Shown here: positions 1 through 11,543 of the stretch, piece after piece | How the letters are laid out: each line of letters begins with the position of its first letter | Position numbering within the stretch: position 1 is the stretch's first letter | Assembly (NCBI GenBank): GCA_973895155.1 | Contig: OZ316892.1 | Coordinates: 10,726,001 to 10,790,000 of the forward strand | From: Marsupella aquatica | Taxonomy: Eukaryota > Marchantiophyta | Direction: 5' to 3' | Length of the DNA stretch: 64,000 nt | Translations under genes and position numbers: made by a program | The notes under the pieces: generated by a model | What the model was told of the DNA's origin: nothing | What the model saw: the letters and a program-made list of their open reading frames with translations, nothing else | Databases searched by the model: none

Positions 1-173
1 GCTTGTAAGGATAAGTTTGTATAGGCATGTACCCAGCCACTGACACCATAGCACAAGATAAGTGCTGCCTATATAAACTCGCCTACCCAACTCCTTTTCA
101 AAATTGGAATCTCTGCAATCTCAAAAAATAGTACATCCACATCAGATGCACTGTGCATGTACAATGTTCAGCT

Positions 174-854
174 TCACAGCCAAGATATGTGATCTCTCAT
201 AGGAGTGCGCGAGGTAGGATCAATGGCATGGCGATGACAATAAAATATCCATCGATCAACACCATGTGTAGAGTGATCATAGATTTCTCTGTCACAAGCA
301 TAACCCTCTGCTTGATGATCTTTCAGGCAATGATAGTGCCACATAGTGGGACACCTAGCACAGTGGACTATGTCAGTCCAGTAGTCATCATCATGCTCAC
401 CACATGCCTTGCACCTATGAAGTGGGCAAGCTGTGGCATGAGCAGGCAAACACTCAAAACAGAAAAATCTCACACAAAAACGGTCTGGACATTTCCTAAC
501 ATTTGCTGCAGCATCAACAGAGCCCTCATAGGACCCCAACTTCCCACACTGTGCACACTTAGCCTGCTTCTCCAAACAATCAGTGCACATCCAGTCTCCC
601 TGGTGTGTTGACGGGAGGCCCACCCCTGGACAGTTGTTTTCTGCAGCATGGTCAGACTCCAGGTTGAGGTGGAAATGCCTCATGCAAGGGCCCTCACAAA
701 TGACCAGGCCCCCACCATCGTCACAAATGGCACAACAATGAGCTGCCTTCTGGAAAATCTGACTTGTAGAGAAGTTAGTAGCATCTGCCCCAAGTACACC
801 TGTGTTTCTCACCTCTGTCACACGCTTTTTGGCTTGAATTTTAGGCCGTGCCAT
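174..854 (-). CDS. EDM2-like triple PHD-finger protein (possibly one exon of a larger gene)
   Basis: Open frame of 226 residues with three consecutive zinc-binding modules. PHD 1 lies at about residues 41-93 (CAICDDGGGLVICEGPC, then DWMCTDC), a second Cys-rich finger at about 100-147 (CAQCGKLGS, CPLHRC) and a third at about 148-208 (CKACGEHDDD, HCARCPTMWHYHCL, FYCHRH). Order, spacing and the closing TPMRDHISW resemble the PHD block of plant EDM2 (ENHANCED DOWNY MILDEW 2), a nuclear chromatin reader involved in H3K9me2 control, transposon silencing and alternative polyadenylation. EDM2 proper is much longer, so this is either one exon or a short paralogue. A GTGAAG donor-like site overlaps the stop region, so coding may continue beyond the window edge. 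The N-terminus MARPKIQAKKR is basic, like a nuclear localisation signal. The start was chosen as the first ATG of the frame. A 72-bp tandem duplication lies just upstream. Family call is good; completeness is uncertain. Confidence 0.75.
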   Translation of the reverse strand: MARPKIQAKKRVTEVRNTGVLGADATNFSTSQIFQKAAHCCAICDDGGGLVICEGPCMRHFHLNLESDHAAENNCPGVGLPSTHQGDWMCTDCLEKQAKCAQCGKLGSYEGSVDAAANVRKCPDRFCVRFFCFECLPAHATACPLHRCKACGEHDDDYWTDIVHCARCPTMWHYHCLKDHQAEGYACDREIYDHSTHGVDRWIFYCHRHAIDPTSRTPMRDHISWL

Positions 855-865
855 GCCTGCGCATG

Positions 866-1009
866 AGATAGACTCTACAATTTAGCAGACTGCACAGAAA
901 GTAAAATATATTTAGCATTTAAGGTACAAAGGCATTTAGATAGACTCTACAATTTAGCAGACTGCACAGAAAGTAAAATATATTTAGCATTTAAGGTACA
1001 AAGGCATTT
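866..1009. repeat. Perfect 72-bp tandem duplication upstream of the PHD gene
   Basis: Copies at 866-937 and 938-1009 appear identical. They begin 12 bp upstream of the ATG of the minus-strand PHD ORF, so the duplication would sit in its 5' leader, intron or promoter. The lack of divergence suggests a recent slippage or repair event. Confidence 0.9.
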
Positions 1010-1624
1010 GCTACTGCAATGAATTGGAATGGCCACACAAGGATGCAGAGCACACATACTTTTGGTATGTTGAGCCCACACACAAAACTGATCCCCTAAT
1101 ACAATTTCTCCACCAACACCTCAATTTTAATTGTGGCTATGATTCACCAAAGGAGATCTGCAACAACATTTCATGCATTTGAATCACATACAATAGTCAT
1201 GACATGTAAAACAGGCATTCTTCGAAGAGGATTGGTATGAAGCAGTGTCATAAGGGTTGAAATTTATACATCCTAAATAGGTTATGATAGTGGTTGAGAC
1301 AAATAAGTGAGGCATAAATCATTTTGCATATTATCACATGGCCCATTAATTCATTCAACGTTGCAATGTTCACCAGGTTAAAGCAGTCATGAAAGCAGTC
1401 TTTCAATAGAGACTGTTATGCGAGTTTGCTAGCCTCTTAAATTAGGATATTTTGCTTAGTGCAGGCATAATAGGATATAAGTTATGTACTGTTGACCCTA
1501 AACCCTGGACCCAAAATTGCTCATACATCAAAATTTTAAGTAAATATCCTCTGTGTTGAAGTCAGAGTGTTAAGCTATAGGTCAATGGTATCTGGTTTGT
1601 GCATGCGGTGTGACAAGTGGTCCT
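1010..1624. other. No gene seen (AT-rich spacer or intron)
   Basis: Nothing recognised. It could be an intron or intergenic DNA between the Cys-rich ORF at 1625-2074 and the PHD ORF, both on the minus strand. Confidence 0.5.
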
Positions 1625-2074
1625 CTAGAGCATGTGATCCAAACATGTGTAGACACCAAAGTCACCGGTGGTGGGGTCTGGGAGGGCAGGACAAGTGACA
1701 TCACCAGGCACACTGCAGGATGGCGAGTGGTTCCAGATGATACATTGTGCTCTGTGCAAAAATCGGCATCCAAGAGAACGGTCATCCAATTCTGGGCCAG
1801 AAGCCCTATAGGCAGGACAGTCATATTGGCAACTGTGTACACACCCTTGGCACCTAATTTGTGGCGGGTCATGTACAAGAGACACAAATACCAAGGATGT
1901 CGGGAAGGGTACTGAAGCAGGTAGAGGCCGGCTGTAGTTGTTCCTGGAAACAACAGGGTACTCAAAGTACCATGCAGACTGGGCTGGAAGGATCCCAAGT
2001 CTGACATACTCAAGGCGCAACATCTCTGCCTTGCGTGCAAGTCGCACATGTTCAGCGTTGCGGGTCCTCACCAT
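1625..2074 (-). CDS. Hypothetical Cys-rich ORF upstream of the PHD gene
   Basis: A 149-residue open frame, ATG at 2074. The N-terminal half is basic and tyrosine/proline rich. From about residue 74 it has a cluster CQGCVHSCQYDC followed by further Cys and His residues (GCRFLHRAQC, NHSPSC), which looks like a metal-binding module but matches no family I can name. It lies about 770 bp upstream of the PHD ORF on the same strand, so it could be an upstream exon of that gene. A competing open frame on the plus strand (1610-1915) lowers confidence that this is real. Confidence 0.3.
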   Translation of the reverse strand: MVRTRNAEHVRLARKAEMLRLEYVRLGILPAQSAWYFEYPVVSRNNYSRPLPASVPFPTSLVFVSLVHDPPQIRCQGCVHSCQYDCPAYRASGPELDDRSLGCRFLHRAQCIIWNHSPSCSVPGDVTCPALPDPTTGDFGVYTCLDHML

Positions 2075-3082
2075 AAGTGTTGCTTTCGTTGTGATGTCCT
2101 CTGTTCACGTCCTTTGATGAGCAAGGTGAGCAAGAGGTCGACTTGCCTCGCCAACAGCAACCACCTAAACTAATCAGTTCCCACTCATTGTCTTGGTTCC
2201 AACTACAGGTCATAGTATACACATAGCATGAAACGTGCATAGTACATATTTGATTCTGAGTTTATGAGTTTCCTAAGACAAAGAGCTTGGTGATAAACCC
2301 ATATTCTCGACGGACATGTATATCAATCATATTAAACTCCTGTTTTTTCATCCAGAAAGACCGAAAGTCTCACCTTGCAGGTTGCAGCAGAGAGAAAATT
2401 CACTGGTTGTCGTGTTGTGCAAGTGAACCTCCACTGATGCCCCGGTGTAGCCCCTCAGATGCAGGTGACACTTACCAACTCCCAAGTTGCCTGGTCTAAC
2501 AGAAAATGTTTATATCTTCAGAACTTTATAGAGCAAGTACATGATCACATACTTCTGGATCTATTCATATTTGGAACTCTTGCCAACTACAACTCCCATT
2601 ATGCACAAGCTCACATCAACAGAGAAAGATACAGAATGCATACTTACTATGGCTCTAAGCACCTTCACTACCTTGTTGAACCCAGTCCTGAAGTCTTTTC
2701 AGCGTGTTTGTTGTGCTGTCTCCTTTGGCACCCAACACCTTAGTCCTTGATGTAACAGAATGCGATTTTACAAGTTAGATGCTTTGGAACCTTCTATGGT
2801 CTTAGCTGAATTGATGTCATCGTAAGTGGTGAAAGACAAGGAAGACGAAAACTGGTTGAAGAGCTGTGGACAACACACTAGCATGAAGTGCTTCAACCAA
2901 TCCACTGCCAAACGGAACTCTTACACAGTCACATTCTTTCAGTAAACAGAAACTCAGTCAAACTTCATAATCAAAGTACAGACTCTGAAGGACCAAAGGA
3001 GGATGTTGTGAGTTTCTCTGTTGTTTAATGTGTTACCCTTCTAGTTTCGAAGTTAGCAAATGCTGAATAATGTGTCTACCAG
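2075..3082. other. No gene recognised
   Basis: Only short open frames with no recognisable motif. I looked here for the missing 5' exons of the RPL18a relic at 3083-3422 and did not find them. Confidence 0.5.
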
Positions 3083-3422
3083 ATCTTCGAAAAGAAGCCC
3101 ACCACAATTAAGAACTTCGGTATCTGGGTGAGGTATCAGAGTTGTACAGGTTATCCCAACATGTACAAGAAATATCGTGATACCACATTAAACAACCACA
3201 CAGCAGATGTATGATGAGATGGCTTCTTGTCATAGAGTTCGGTTCCCTTGCATCCAGATCATCAAGACTACGACAGTCCCTGTCTCTCTGTGCAAGCGAG
3301 AAAGTACCAAGCAGTTCCATGATTCAAAGATCAAGTTCCCCTTGACGTACCGCAAGATTCAACCTCCATCGCGAAAGCTAAAGACGACTTACAAGGCCAC
3401 CAAGCCCAACACATTTGTTTGA
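3083..3422 (+). pseudogene. RPL18A: Ribosomal protein eL20 (RPL18a) 3' part, frameshifted
   Basis: Translation from 3083 gives [15 protein letters not shown], and from 3207 gives a frame containing [31 protein letters not shown] and a C-terminus [15 protein letters not shown] followed by TGA at 3420-3422. This is the C-terminal two thirds of the cytosolic 60S protein eL20/L18a. Between the blocks, around 3190-3206, the spacing is 13 nt where the family needs 15, which shifts the frame and puts a TGA at about 3209. The segment is preceded by CTACCAG, an acceptor-like site, so it may be a degenerate genomic copy that kept an intron border; no poly(A) tail was seen. The N-terminal third is not visible in the window. 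Confidence 0.85.
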
Positions 3423-5880
3423 GTAGTGCGGGTGCAGGTTCCCAATTTTGAAACAATTTGGCTCATTTTATGTCCCGAGGGACTCCAGGAGTTTATGTAT
3501 TGAGTTTCTAGGTCAAGATGCTTAATATAAGGAAATTCAATTATCACTTCGTTCCCAACTTCTATTAATTGAATATACACAAGCTGGAAGCAAGAAGACA
3601 AGCCACAATCTAGCATCTTAGCCAAACACAATCGTCCCGACAAAGCAAAACTCAGCTGGACAGAAGTCACTCGGATCCACAAAAAATTGAAGATTCACCT
3701 CCAAGCCGGAGGCCGATCACTTCAGTACAGCAGCTTCTGGATGGAACAAACTCTGCTCAGCCCCACATAAACACAAATGTTAAGGCTCCAAGTCAGAGCT
3801 CACAAACAGAAACTCAGATAAATAACATTCAAAATCTGTCCAGGTTTGTGCAAAGTGTACATATTCATTCTTCTGGAATGAACACGCAATCCATAAGAAC
3901 GAAAGTAGGAAGGCAAGCGCACGGGCCACCGAGAAAAGTAAAGGATGCATGTGTTAGTGGGGAGGGATCTTAGCAAAAACAGGGGAAAGCAAGGGAACTT
4001 GCTGCTAAAATCAGCTGAACGATTGCACGGTTCCTATAAATTTAGTGGACCTTAAGGCCGTCTGTTCACCCCCCCACCCCACCGCCAGAGCACGGGGCAC
4101 AAGGCATGTTCTGATATAGGGAGGAGCGAAACAGTCATGTCAAGCAAGAAGTGTGGAGAGACCAATCAGTAAGCAAAAATAGGGGAGGACATACATACAT
4201 CAGCAGCAGCAGGAAACAAGAAAGATGATTTCGGGTGGCATCTTAGGGTCGGGGACACCACTGCAACACCGGGACTTAGGATATGACTAAATGTAAGCTA
4301 CACAGTCCTCCGTTCTCTTCAACAATTACCTTAAACAGTGAAGTAATCTAAATGGATGTTGATCAAAATCAATTGCAACTACGCGGCCCTTGGTTCTGCT
4401 GCGGCTACAGCAGCCAAGAGAACAGCTCAGAGCCTTGATTGAAGACTGTGCTCTCAAACTAAGCTAAAGACAAAGAGATATAGAGAGAGACAAAAAAAAG
4501 TTGACAGGAGTGCAAAGCGAGAACCCACTCCCGTTCTTTCAACACCCTAAACCCCGCTGCCTGACTTAAGTTGCATGGCGACAGAAGCAGTCATTGAAAA
4601 CTTACCTTGTGATGACAAAAACGCTCTGGGATGGGCTGCTACTCCCAGGACTATCCCACACTCTTAGCGCCCCGTTGCTATTGAGCCACACTTCAGTTCA
4701 GCCACGCACGCTCAATCTTTGTCATTCAGCTAAGTTTAGCTCCGCAGGGCCTGGACTCACTCTCATCCAATTTCAGTTGATCAGTATTGCAGCTCTCTGC
4801 TCCCAAGAATAGGTCCTTGCGTTTGTTGAGCGCCTCTATAGACTCACTTACCTCCAAAAACACTGAAAGTTTTTATCTGCATTACAATGAGCTCTAAAGA
4901 CCAAAAACATTCCCGCCTAAACTGAAATAGAGTCCGCAACTACAAGCTTTGCAGCTCAACTCTCTGAGCTCTCCCAGCTCAAAGGTATCAGCATGTTGTA
5001 CCCACACTTGATCGAACGCTCTTCCAATGCTCGCTAGGTTGATCTTCCAATGCTCACGGTAAGCTATGGACACCAAGCTCAGAAGACCGTGGGGAGACAA
5101 CTAAACTTGCAGCGACGTAGGACCGCAAAGATAGGGATTGCAGCTTTACCTGGGGCGATGCAGCACCAAGCCGTGCTGCGTAGCAATCCGCAGCAAGAAT
5201 AGTCCAAATGCAAGCCAAGTGACAAGCTCCTGGTTCTCGATCCCAAGTTGCAACTGAATATCGAATTCACTCTCCTAGCTTCAAGGAATGAGTGTCTATT
5301 GAATGTTGAATTAAATTCTCGCAAACTCTTCACAGTGCTTCCCGTAGTGCCTATTGTCGATGCAACACACAATCACTCTTGATGCCTACTACTCACATTC
5401 CCTTTTCTCAATGCAACACACACTCGCTCTTCTCGCCTCCTACTACTCACATTGCCCAACGATCAACGAAAGCAGAAGGACAGGACAGGGAGAACCCTTT
5501 CGCAGCTCAGGACGGCAAGGCTAGGAGTGTATACACATCGGGCCGCAATAAGGTCCAACCTCAACTTCAAAAAGTGCAACGCCAAAACTGGAAGCCGGGT
5601 CCAATAACAGTCGTTAGTAGGATGTCGTAAAACCCCTAAAGTTGCAGCATTGCCATACTCTACTTCCTCACCCGGTAGCGCTAGGCATTCGACCTCTCTC
5701 TTCCAAAGACCTCGATGACCTCCCACCAGCTCAATGACGATGGCACGCAAAGCTTCCGTTTGGCTTGCAAACCCTTGAGGCAAACCAACTCCCTTGGAGA
5801 CCCTTCCCAAAACCCTGTGCGGGAGAGAAATGCCGAACGTGAAGACCACTCACTTGTCTTCCCATTGAAGTGGAGACATT
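3423..5880. other. No convincing gene
   Basis: Several short open frames on both strands without recognisable domains. A clean-looking ATGGCGACAGAAGC start at 4575 opens a 30-codon frame only. A telomere-like CCCTAAACCCC occurs near 4549. I see nothing that supports a function. Confidence 0.4.
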
Positions 5881-6791
5881 AGTTCACAAAAGAGACACAA
5901 AAGTCTATGATTTGCCTAATTTGTTTTTTCCTTTGAAACCAAAGGACTTACGCAATAGTTATATGTGGGGTGAGTGGTTAGTCACAACTTTGAACCACCC
6001 CCTTTGGTGAAAATGTGGCCAAATATTCAGGTATGACCCCACATTACCATTATGAAGTACACTTTTTTAGGGTTGGGGTAGTGAAGAGCTGATCATATAT
6101 ATTTAAGTTGGACATTTAAGTTGGACTTATATTGAACATGAAGCATGCATTGGTTGTCATATATGAAGGGGGCCGGGGAAACATGGTGGTTTCTGGGGCA
6201 TGGCAATAAGTAAACCCAACCTACATATGTGAGGCTGAAATTGGGTGATAATTAAGCACGCCTTTGGCACGACCAGAAGACGTCGATAGAAAAATTAGAG
6301 ATTGACTACAAAAAGCATTAAGTTAGGTTAGCAAGCTTTGACAAATCCTTTTTGTAGTTGAATGGGGCTGGGGCGCGCTTCATGGTGTCTAGATGGGGGT
6401 AGGAATAATGATGGAATACTCAGTAATGGCATGGTTTAAAATGGTATGACCAAATTAGAATTAAATCTATGTGGAATGACATATGGTGTATCCAAAATCA
6501 TATGTATTGGGTTAGATCTCATACTTTAAGGTTGAAGGGCTCAAATGTTGTGCTCTCATAAGTTGTACTCTAATGTAGAGTCGCTTGTATGACTTCAACC
6601 TAATTGCCTTAACTGAGTTATAGTTACAACTTCCCTAAAAGTTGTAAACATGACTCCTCAAAACTTCACCAAAACTCAGTCAAGAAGGTGTGACTAACAT
6701 GACACCAATAACCTTGGAGTCGCTGTTTCATGAAGGTCTCGGACAAGTCACATTCTTTGTGGTCTCAGAAAGGGTGGGTTTCTTCTAGTGA
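5881..6791. other. AT-rich DNA at the broken 3' side of the LINE
   Basis: No coding potential. The LINE ORF2 frame stops at 6792, and the LINE C-terminal region, 3' UTR and tail cannot be found here. This sequence therefore replaced the 3' end of the LINE by deletion, rearrangement or another insertion. Confidence 0.4.
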
Positions 6792-9656
6792 CTATAAACG
6801 GCCAAAAGAACGAGGTGTGCTCAAAAGAATCTTGTCCTGCATGGAGTAGCGGTTTCTACGGACAGTCTTAAAGTTTCTCCATTTTGTCAGCAGTAAATTC
6901 TCAGCATACATTAGAGCCCACTCCGACCCTGGATGATCCAGTGCTCCAGTAAACCACCTGCTCAAGAGGGCATCAGAATAACTGCGAAATTCTTTAAAGC
7001 CCAGACCACCTTCCATCTTGGGTCGACATAACTTGGACCAGGCCACCAGGGGGATCCGCTTCCCTCCCTGTTTATTCATCCCCCATAGAAAGACCCGACT
7101 CAAGGCTATCAGTCTCTTAGCCAAGGAACTAGGTGACCTGAGAAACATCATGTGGTAGACCGGGATAGCCTGTAGGACATGCTTGACCAGTAGCACCCGA
7201 CCAGTGAATGAAAGAAACCGAGTAGACCAAGATGAGAGCCGGGCACTGATCCTGTCAAGACAAAAACCATGCAATTGTGCCTCAGAGAGATCGTAACCGA
7301 AGGGTGCCCCGAGGTATTTTTGGACAACTCCTTCCGCACTGATCAGGCAGCCAGTCTCCCTAAGCCAACCAGGGATGTCATCTAATGCAATAGGCACCAC
7401 CACCGATTTGCTTAGATTTAATTTAGCACCCATCGCACGCTCGTAGCAATTAATAGCACATCTAGCCTGTTCAAAAGACTCCGCTGTGGCAGGAATGAAC
7501 ATCCCAAGGTCATCAGCAAAGAGTCTAAAGCAGATAGTCAAAACTGAAGACACCTGTATACCCTGTAGTCGACCTGCCTCAATTTCAGCCTTGAAAAAAT
7601 CCATGAGCGGTTGAGTAGATAGAACAAAAAGTAAAGGGGAAAGTGGGCAGCCTTGTCGTACCCCTCTGCACATCCTCACATCAGCGGTCTAGAGGCCATT
7701 AACCAGAGCCCTGGAGGTAGCACCACCAATCAACGATTTGACAAGAAAAATAAAGTGGGATCCTATCCCTAACAAGTACATCGATTCCCAGATGTAGGAA
7801 TGATCTACTCTGTCAAAAGCTTTTTCAAAGTCCAATTTCAAGAAAAGAGATGGCGTCCTGGTACAATTAATCCAATCATTGGCCAGCCAGGTGAGGGAGA
7901 TGTTTTCCAGTATGTGCCTACCAGGGATAAAGCCAGTCTGTTGCGGGCTAATCATACTGGGAAGTAGTATTTTTAACCTGAGGGCCAACAGTTTAGCAAT
8001 GAGTTTATAGGTAGTGGTAAGCATGGTCAAAGCTCTCCAATCTCCTAAACGACATTTATCCGTTTTCTTCGGAATAAACCGAATCACACCATCACGGATA
8101 CAGGAGGCAAGTTGTCCTGTCCTCCAGAAATCAGAAATCATGTCATGAAAATCGGCTTCCATGAAGTTCCAGCAAGCTCTGAACACTTCTGCCGTCATTC
8201 CGTCGATTCCAGGAGCCTTGTCATTGGGTAGCATCATTAGTGTCTCCTGTATCTCTCTCGTAGAGGGAAGCTCTTCCAGCATTTTGATTTCTGCCGACGA
8301 AGGGGCAAAATGAGTGGTTTGGGTCAGTTCTCTACGAGCTGCATACATATCTCTGAGGGCTTCAGCAGTCCGCACAGGTGGTGAGTAAAGGGCCTCACAG
8401 AAGCTCTGTACTTCTTGAACCACAAGTTTTTCATCCCGTATTTCGCGTCCTCCTTCCACCACCAAGTACTCCATTCTTTCTCGCTGCCTCTTTGCTTTCA
8501 CAGTTGAGAAGTAGAATTTAGAAGGCTCATCCCCCTGCCCAAGCCATTTAATTCGAGAGAGTCTGCGACAGTGATGCGCTTCTTCTAGCTCTAAAGAACG
8601 TACACTGTCCTCAGTGTTTGCAAAATCCCTGATGCTATCGGGGGAGTAATCTTCCATGATTGTAATCTTCAGTAGGCAAAGTTTCTCTTTCAATAGTAAC
8701 ATCTCCTGGTCGCGTGGAAGGGGAGAAGCCTGTAGGGTCATATAGCATTGCCTTATCCTTTGAAAAGCCTGTGCAAATCTCATGTGAGGGTCAGAAGGGG
8801 GATCCGTCATTCCCGTCCAAGCGGCTTCCAACTTCTCGAGATTATCTGTAGTCCTGAGTACAACTGGGTTAGCTTTGAAATAGGTGGCGCGACGCTGGTT
8901 GGTTTCAGACAGGAGTGGCGGGTTGAGGCGGAAGGATATCAGTATGGGATCATGGTCAGAAAGGGCCGAAGTTCCATCATGTTTGAGTTCCAATAGTTCC
9001 GCAGTCCATCTGCCTTTTTCGCTGAAGTAAAAGCGATCTAATCAGGATTGAACCAGCACTCCATTGCGAATTCGTCGCCAGGTGAATTTGGATCCATTTA
9101 CGTGACCAAGGATGGAGATAGCGTCCTGCAAATCCAATCTGAGCTTAAGAAACCTCCAGAACTCTAGCTCTCTGCCGCGGATCAGTGGAGAGGGACCCGT
9201 TGAGTCTACTCTGGATTCCGTCATATTAAAATCGCCACAGAGTACCCATCTGTCATGGGGAAGCTCATTCTTCAGATCATTCCACAACAATGTTCTATCG
9301 CCTTCTGAGTTAGGTGCGTACACACTGATGAGTCCAAAGTTCCCATCAGCATGCTCCAACTGGACCCAGACTGCTCTCCCTCTGTCAAGCTGTCCCGATC
9401 CAAGGACCTTGAAGGAGGGGTTGAGAAGAATAGCAGTTCCACCTCGACCTTCATCAGGGGCAGAGTAAAAGAATTGATAATTGGGTAAAATAGTTTTAAG
9501 GGCGAGATCGAGGCGGAAGCCATCAGCTTTTACTTCCTGAAGCGCGAGGGCATCTAGGGGAGGTCTCAAAGTGGAGGTCCATTGCAGCACAACATTTTTG
9601 CGATCAGGATCACAAAGCCCACACACATTCCAGGATGCAAATGTAAACGTTGCCAT
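6792..9656 (-). pseudogene. LINE ORF2: endonuclease and reverse transcriptase, two in-frame stops
   Basis: One reading frame of about 955 codons broken by TGA at 9042-9044 and TAG at 7689-7691. The N-terminus is an AP-type endonuclease (FASWNVCGLCDPDRK, LQEVKADG, GGTAILLNPS, SVYAPNSEGD, WVLCGDFNM, then ALSDHDPILI after the first stop). Reverse transcriptase follows, with APGIDGMTAEVFRACW, IRFIPKK, QQTGFIPGRHILENI, LKLDFEKAFDRVDH, GVRQGCPLSPLLFVL and the catalytic FADDLGMF. After this come the conserved LWGMNKQGGKRIPLVAWS and RPKMEGGLGFKEF. Its job would be target nicking and target-primed reverse transcription in the nucleus. TGA fits a CGA codon and TAG fits a CAG codon after C-to-T change. 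The frame ends at 6792, earlier than in intact plant LINEs. Confidence 0.9.
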
Positions 9657-9716
9657 GATAGATTTCTTCCTTCGGCAGAACGTCTTGCCGAACTCAGAGA
9701 AAGTCCATCGTAGGAA

Positions 9717-10798
9717 CTAGAGAGTCGGACTACTGGCAGCGCCTGTAGTCACCAAATGCAGAATGTCGGGAGAGCCTTTCAATGCCGAGCCAGAGGGGCT
9801 GGCCGAAGCGTCCATCTCAGACGGGGGAATCCTAGATCCCTTTTTCAGATCCTTAGCCTGCTTTCGACTGGGCGTCACCCAGCCTTCAGCGTCCTGCACA
9901 TTGGAACCAGGAGCGAAGTGTAAGGATTTTTGATTTTTAGCTTTCTTCTTATCTTTCTCTTTTTTCTTGTCATCGGGTGGTGATCTTCTGGCCAATTTCC
10001 TCGCTCGATCCTTTTTAATTGCAGTACGAGAAATGAAACCTTCATATTCAGACAGCTCCATGTCTGAGGCAATCTCCGAGGCAGAGAGTTCCTCCTCAAC
10101 CTCTTCCATGTTATCCGGGGTGCCCTCAATTAGAGAGGCTGGCGCCAACATTTCAGCCTGTCCCAGAGGTAGACCAGATACCGGTGAGTTTTTGCCAGGG
10201 ATGAATAAACCAGTCGAGGAGGGAGTCGTAGCTGAGGTCCGCTGCTGTAAATCCTGGATAACCTTAGGAATAGTATTTGAGTCGGAGAGGATATGCATCG
10301 CAGAGGTATCCAATCCTAACCTCTCAGCGGACTCATCAATGGCCCGATCCATCACCACCAGCAGATCCTCAGCAGCATGATCCTGGGGATTTCCAAAAAG
10401 AGCTCCATCACTCGCAGATGGCAGAGCTCCCGCACCAGGAACAAAAGCAGGATCTTCTCCCAGGGCAGCAATGGCGAGTCCAGCATGAACCTCCGTAGTC
10501 GGGACAGCAACCACCGGTGCTTCGGCCCCAGCAAAATCCGGGGGGATCGATGTAGCATCCGTGGGGGGGCGTTCGTCTGGTGCAACCTCCTCATAGAGTC
10601 TACAGTCTCGTGCCAGATGTCCTTTCTTGTTGCAACGAAAGCAATGGAAAGGGATATTCTTTAAAATGACCGGTTGCCAGATAGAGAGCCCTTCCTGAAA
10701 GCGAACCTCTACACTCAAGGGCAACTCACGTTGCGTGTCCCATAGGATGCAGGCCCAATCATGGGGGTAAGAACTAAGCTCGTCGCCTTGAATATAAT
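9717..10798 (-). pseudogene. LINE ORF1, 3' half, with CCHC zinc knuckle
   Basis: Second half of ORF1 after the 4.18-kb insertion. Going downstream from 10798 the frame reads HYIQGDELSSYPHDWACILW, then a CCHC knuckle CFRCNKKGHLARDC (CX2CX4HX4C) at about 10600-10660, and a long acidic and Lys-rich tail with DDKKKEKDKKKAK. This is the usual layout of plant LINE ORF1 RNA-binding proteins: DUF4283, linker, zinc knuckle, disordered tail. It has no internal stop. The frame continues exactly into 14986-16069 once the insertion is removed. Confidence 0.85.
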
Positions 10799-10803
10799 GT
10801 AAG
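10799..10803. repeat. Left target-site duplication GTAAG
   Basis: GTAAG immediately precedes the TGTGACAGGG start of the 4.18-kb insertion. The matching copy lies at 14986-14990. Collapsing the two copies restores the LINE ORF1 frame. Confidence 0.8.
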
Positions 10804-10850
10804 TGTGACAGGGCCGCAAACCCGGTAGTAACTTAGTGATGACTTATAAT

Positions 10851-10862
10851 TGCATATATAAG
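10851..10862 (+). promoter_or_regulatory. TATA-like box in the 5' end of the 4.18-kb element
   Basis: TGCATATATAAG lies about 50 bp inside the left end, as in many LTR promoters, and about 690 bp upstream of the long frame starting at 11544. Position and sequence are the only evidence. Confidence 0.4.
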
Positions 10863-10955
10863 TAGAAAGACAAGTAGGTGTAGTAAAAGTGTTTAGATTT
10901 TCAAATGTTCAAATTTTTTTATTTTTGTTAGTTCTAATAAATGGATGCGACAACC

Positions 10956-11155
10956 GGAGCCCGCGAGCCGTGGGGCGCGAGACGGAGGGCCGCCCCGCGA
11001 GTAGGCCCAGCCCCGAAAGGGTCTGCCGGGGCGTAAGCGAGGGGCAGCCGGGGAGGAGGAGCCCGCGAGCCGTGGGGTGTGAGACGGAGGGCCGCCCCGC
11101 GAGTAGGCAGTGCCCCGAAAGGGTCTGCTGGGGCGTAAGCGAGGTGGTAGCCGCA
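10956..11155 (+). repeat. 102-bp GC-rich tandem duplication in the leader of the 4.18-kb element
   Basis: Copies begin at 10956 and 11058, each opening with GGAGCCCGCGAGCCGTGGGG and ending near GGGGCGTAAGCGAGG. A few substitutions separate them. The unit is much more GC-rich than its surroundings. It lies between the TATA-like box and the ORF, so it would be in the transcript leader. Confidence 0.9.
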
Positions 11156-11543
11156 TGGAAGTTGACTCTGGGTAACACGGGGAGGATCGGGAATTCCCTC
11201 CCCTTTGTTTTTTTTCTTTGGTTTTTTTCTTTGCTTCCTTCTCCGCGCGTGCAACTCCTTTCTTGGCCGAAGCACTCTGCCCTCATTTCCGAAAGCAATT
11301 TCCCCAAAGTCGGAAGCTCTCTACCAGCTCTTACACTTATTTTCGAAGCTCTTTCTCATGGTCAATTGTTGGGGCTTGTGGGCATGATTCTTCCGGGCAT
11401 TAGTGGCAGCAGCACGGAGTGGCTTTTGAGGGAATTGAGGGTAATTGATTGATCGGGATACGGGGGCCGTTTCGGGCCAGGGGATTGACATTGCTACGGG
11501 TGACGGGATTTGGTGATTGAGAATTTGATTTTAGGATGCATGA

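Noticed and set aside
1610-1915. 101-codon plus-strand ORF
   Set aside because: No motif; it overlaps the Cys-rich minus-strand frame, and neither is strongly supported.
4575-4812. ATGGCG start with GWAA, briefly reminiscent of a cinnamyl alcohol dehydrogenase N-terminus
   Set aside because: The frame stops after 30 codons, and neither the zinc site nor the downstream family motifs can be found in any frame.
5463-5849. 128-codon minus-strand ORF, and a CCC(A)AAACCCTGT match to the LINE 5' region near 16546
   Set aside because: The shared stretch is about 15 bp and may be chance; the ORF has no recognisable domain.
9967-10664. Plus-strand ORFs opposite LINE ORF1
   Set aside because: Shadows of the ORF1 coding strand.
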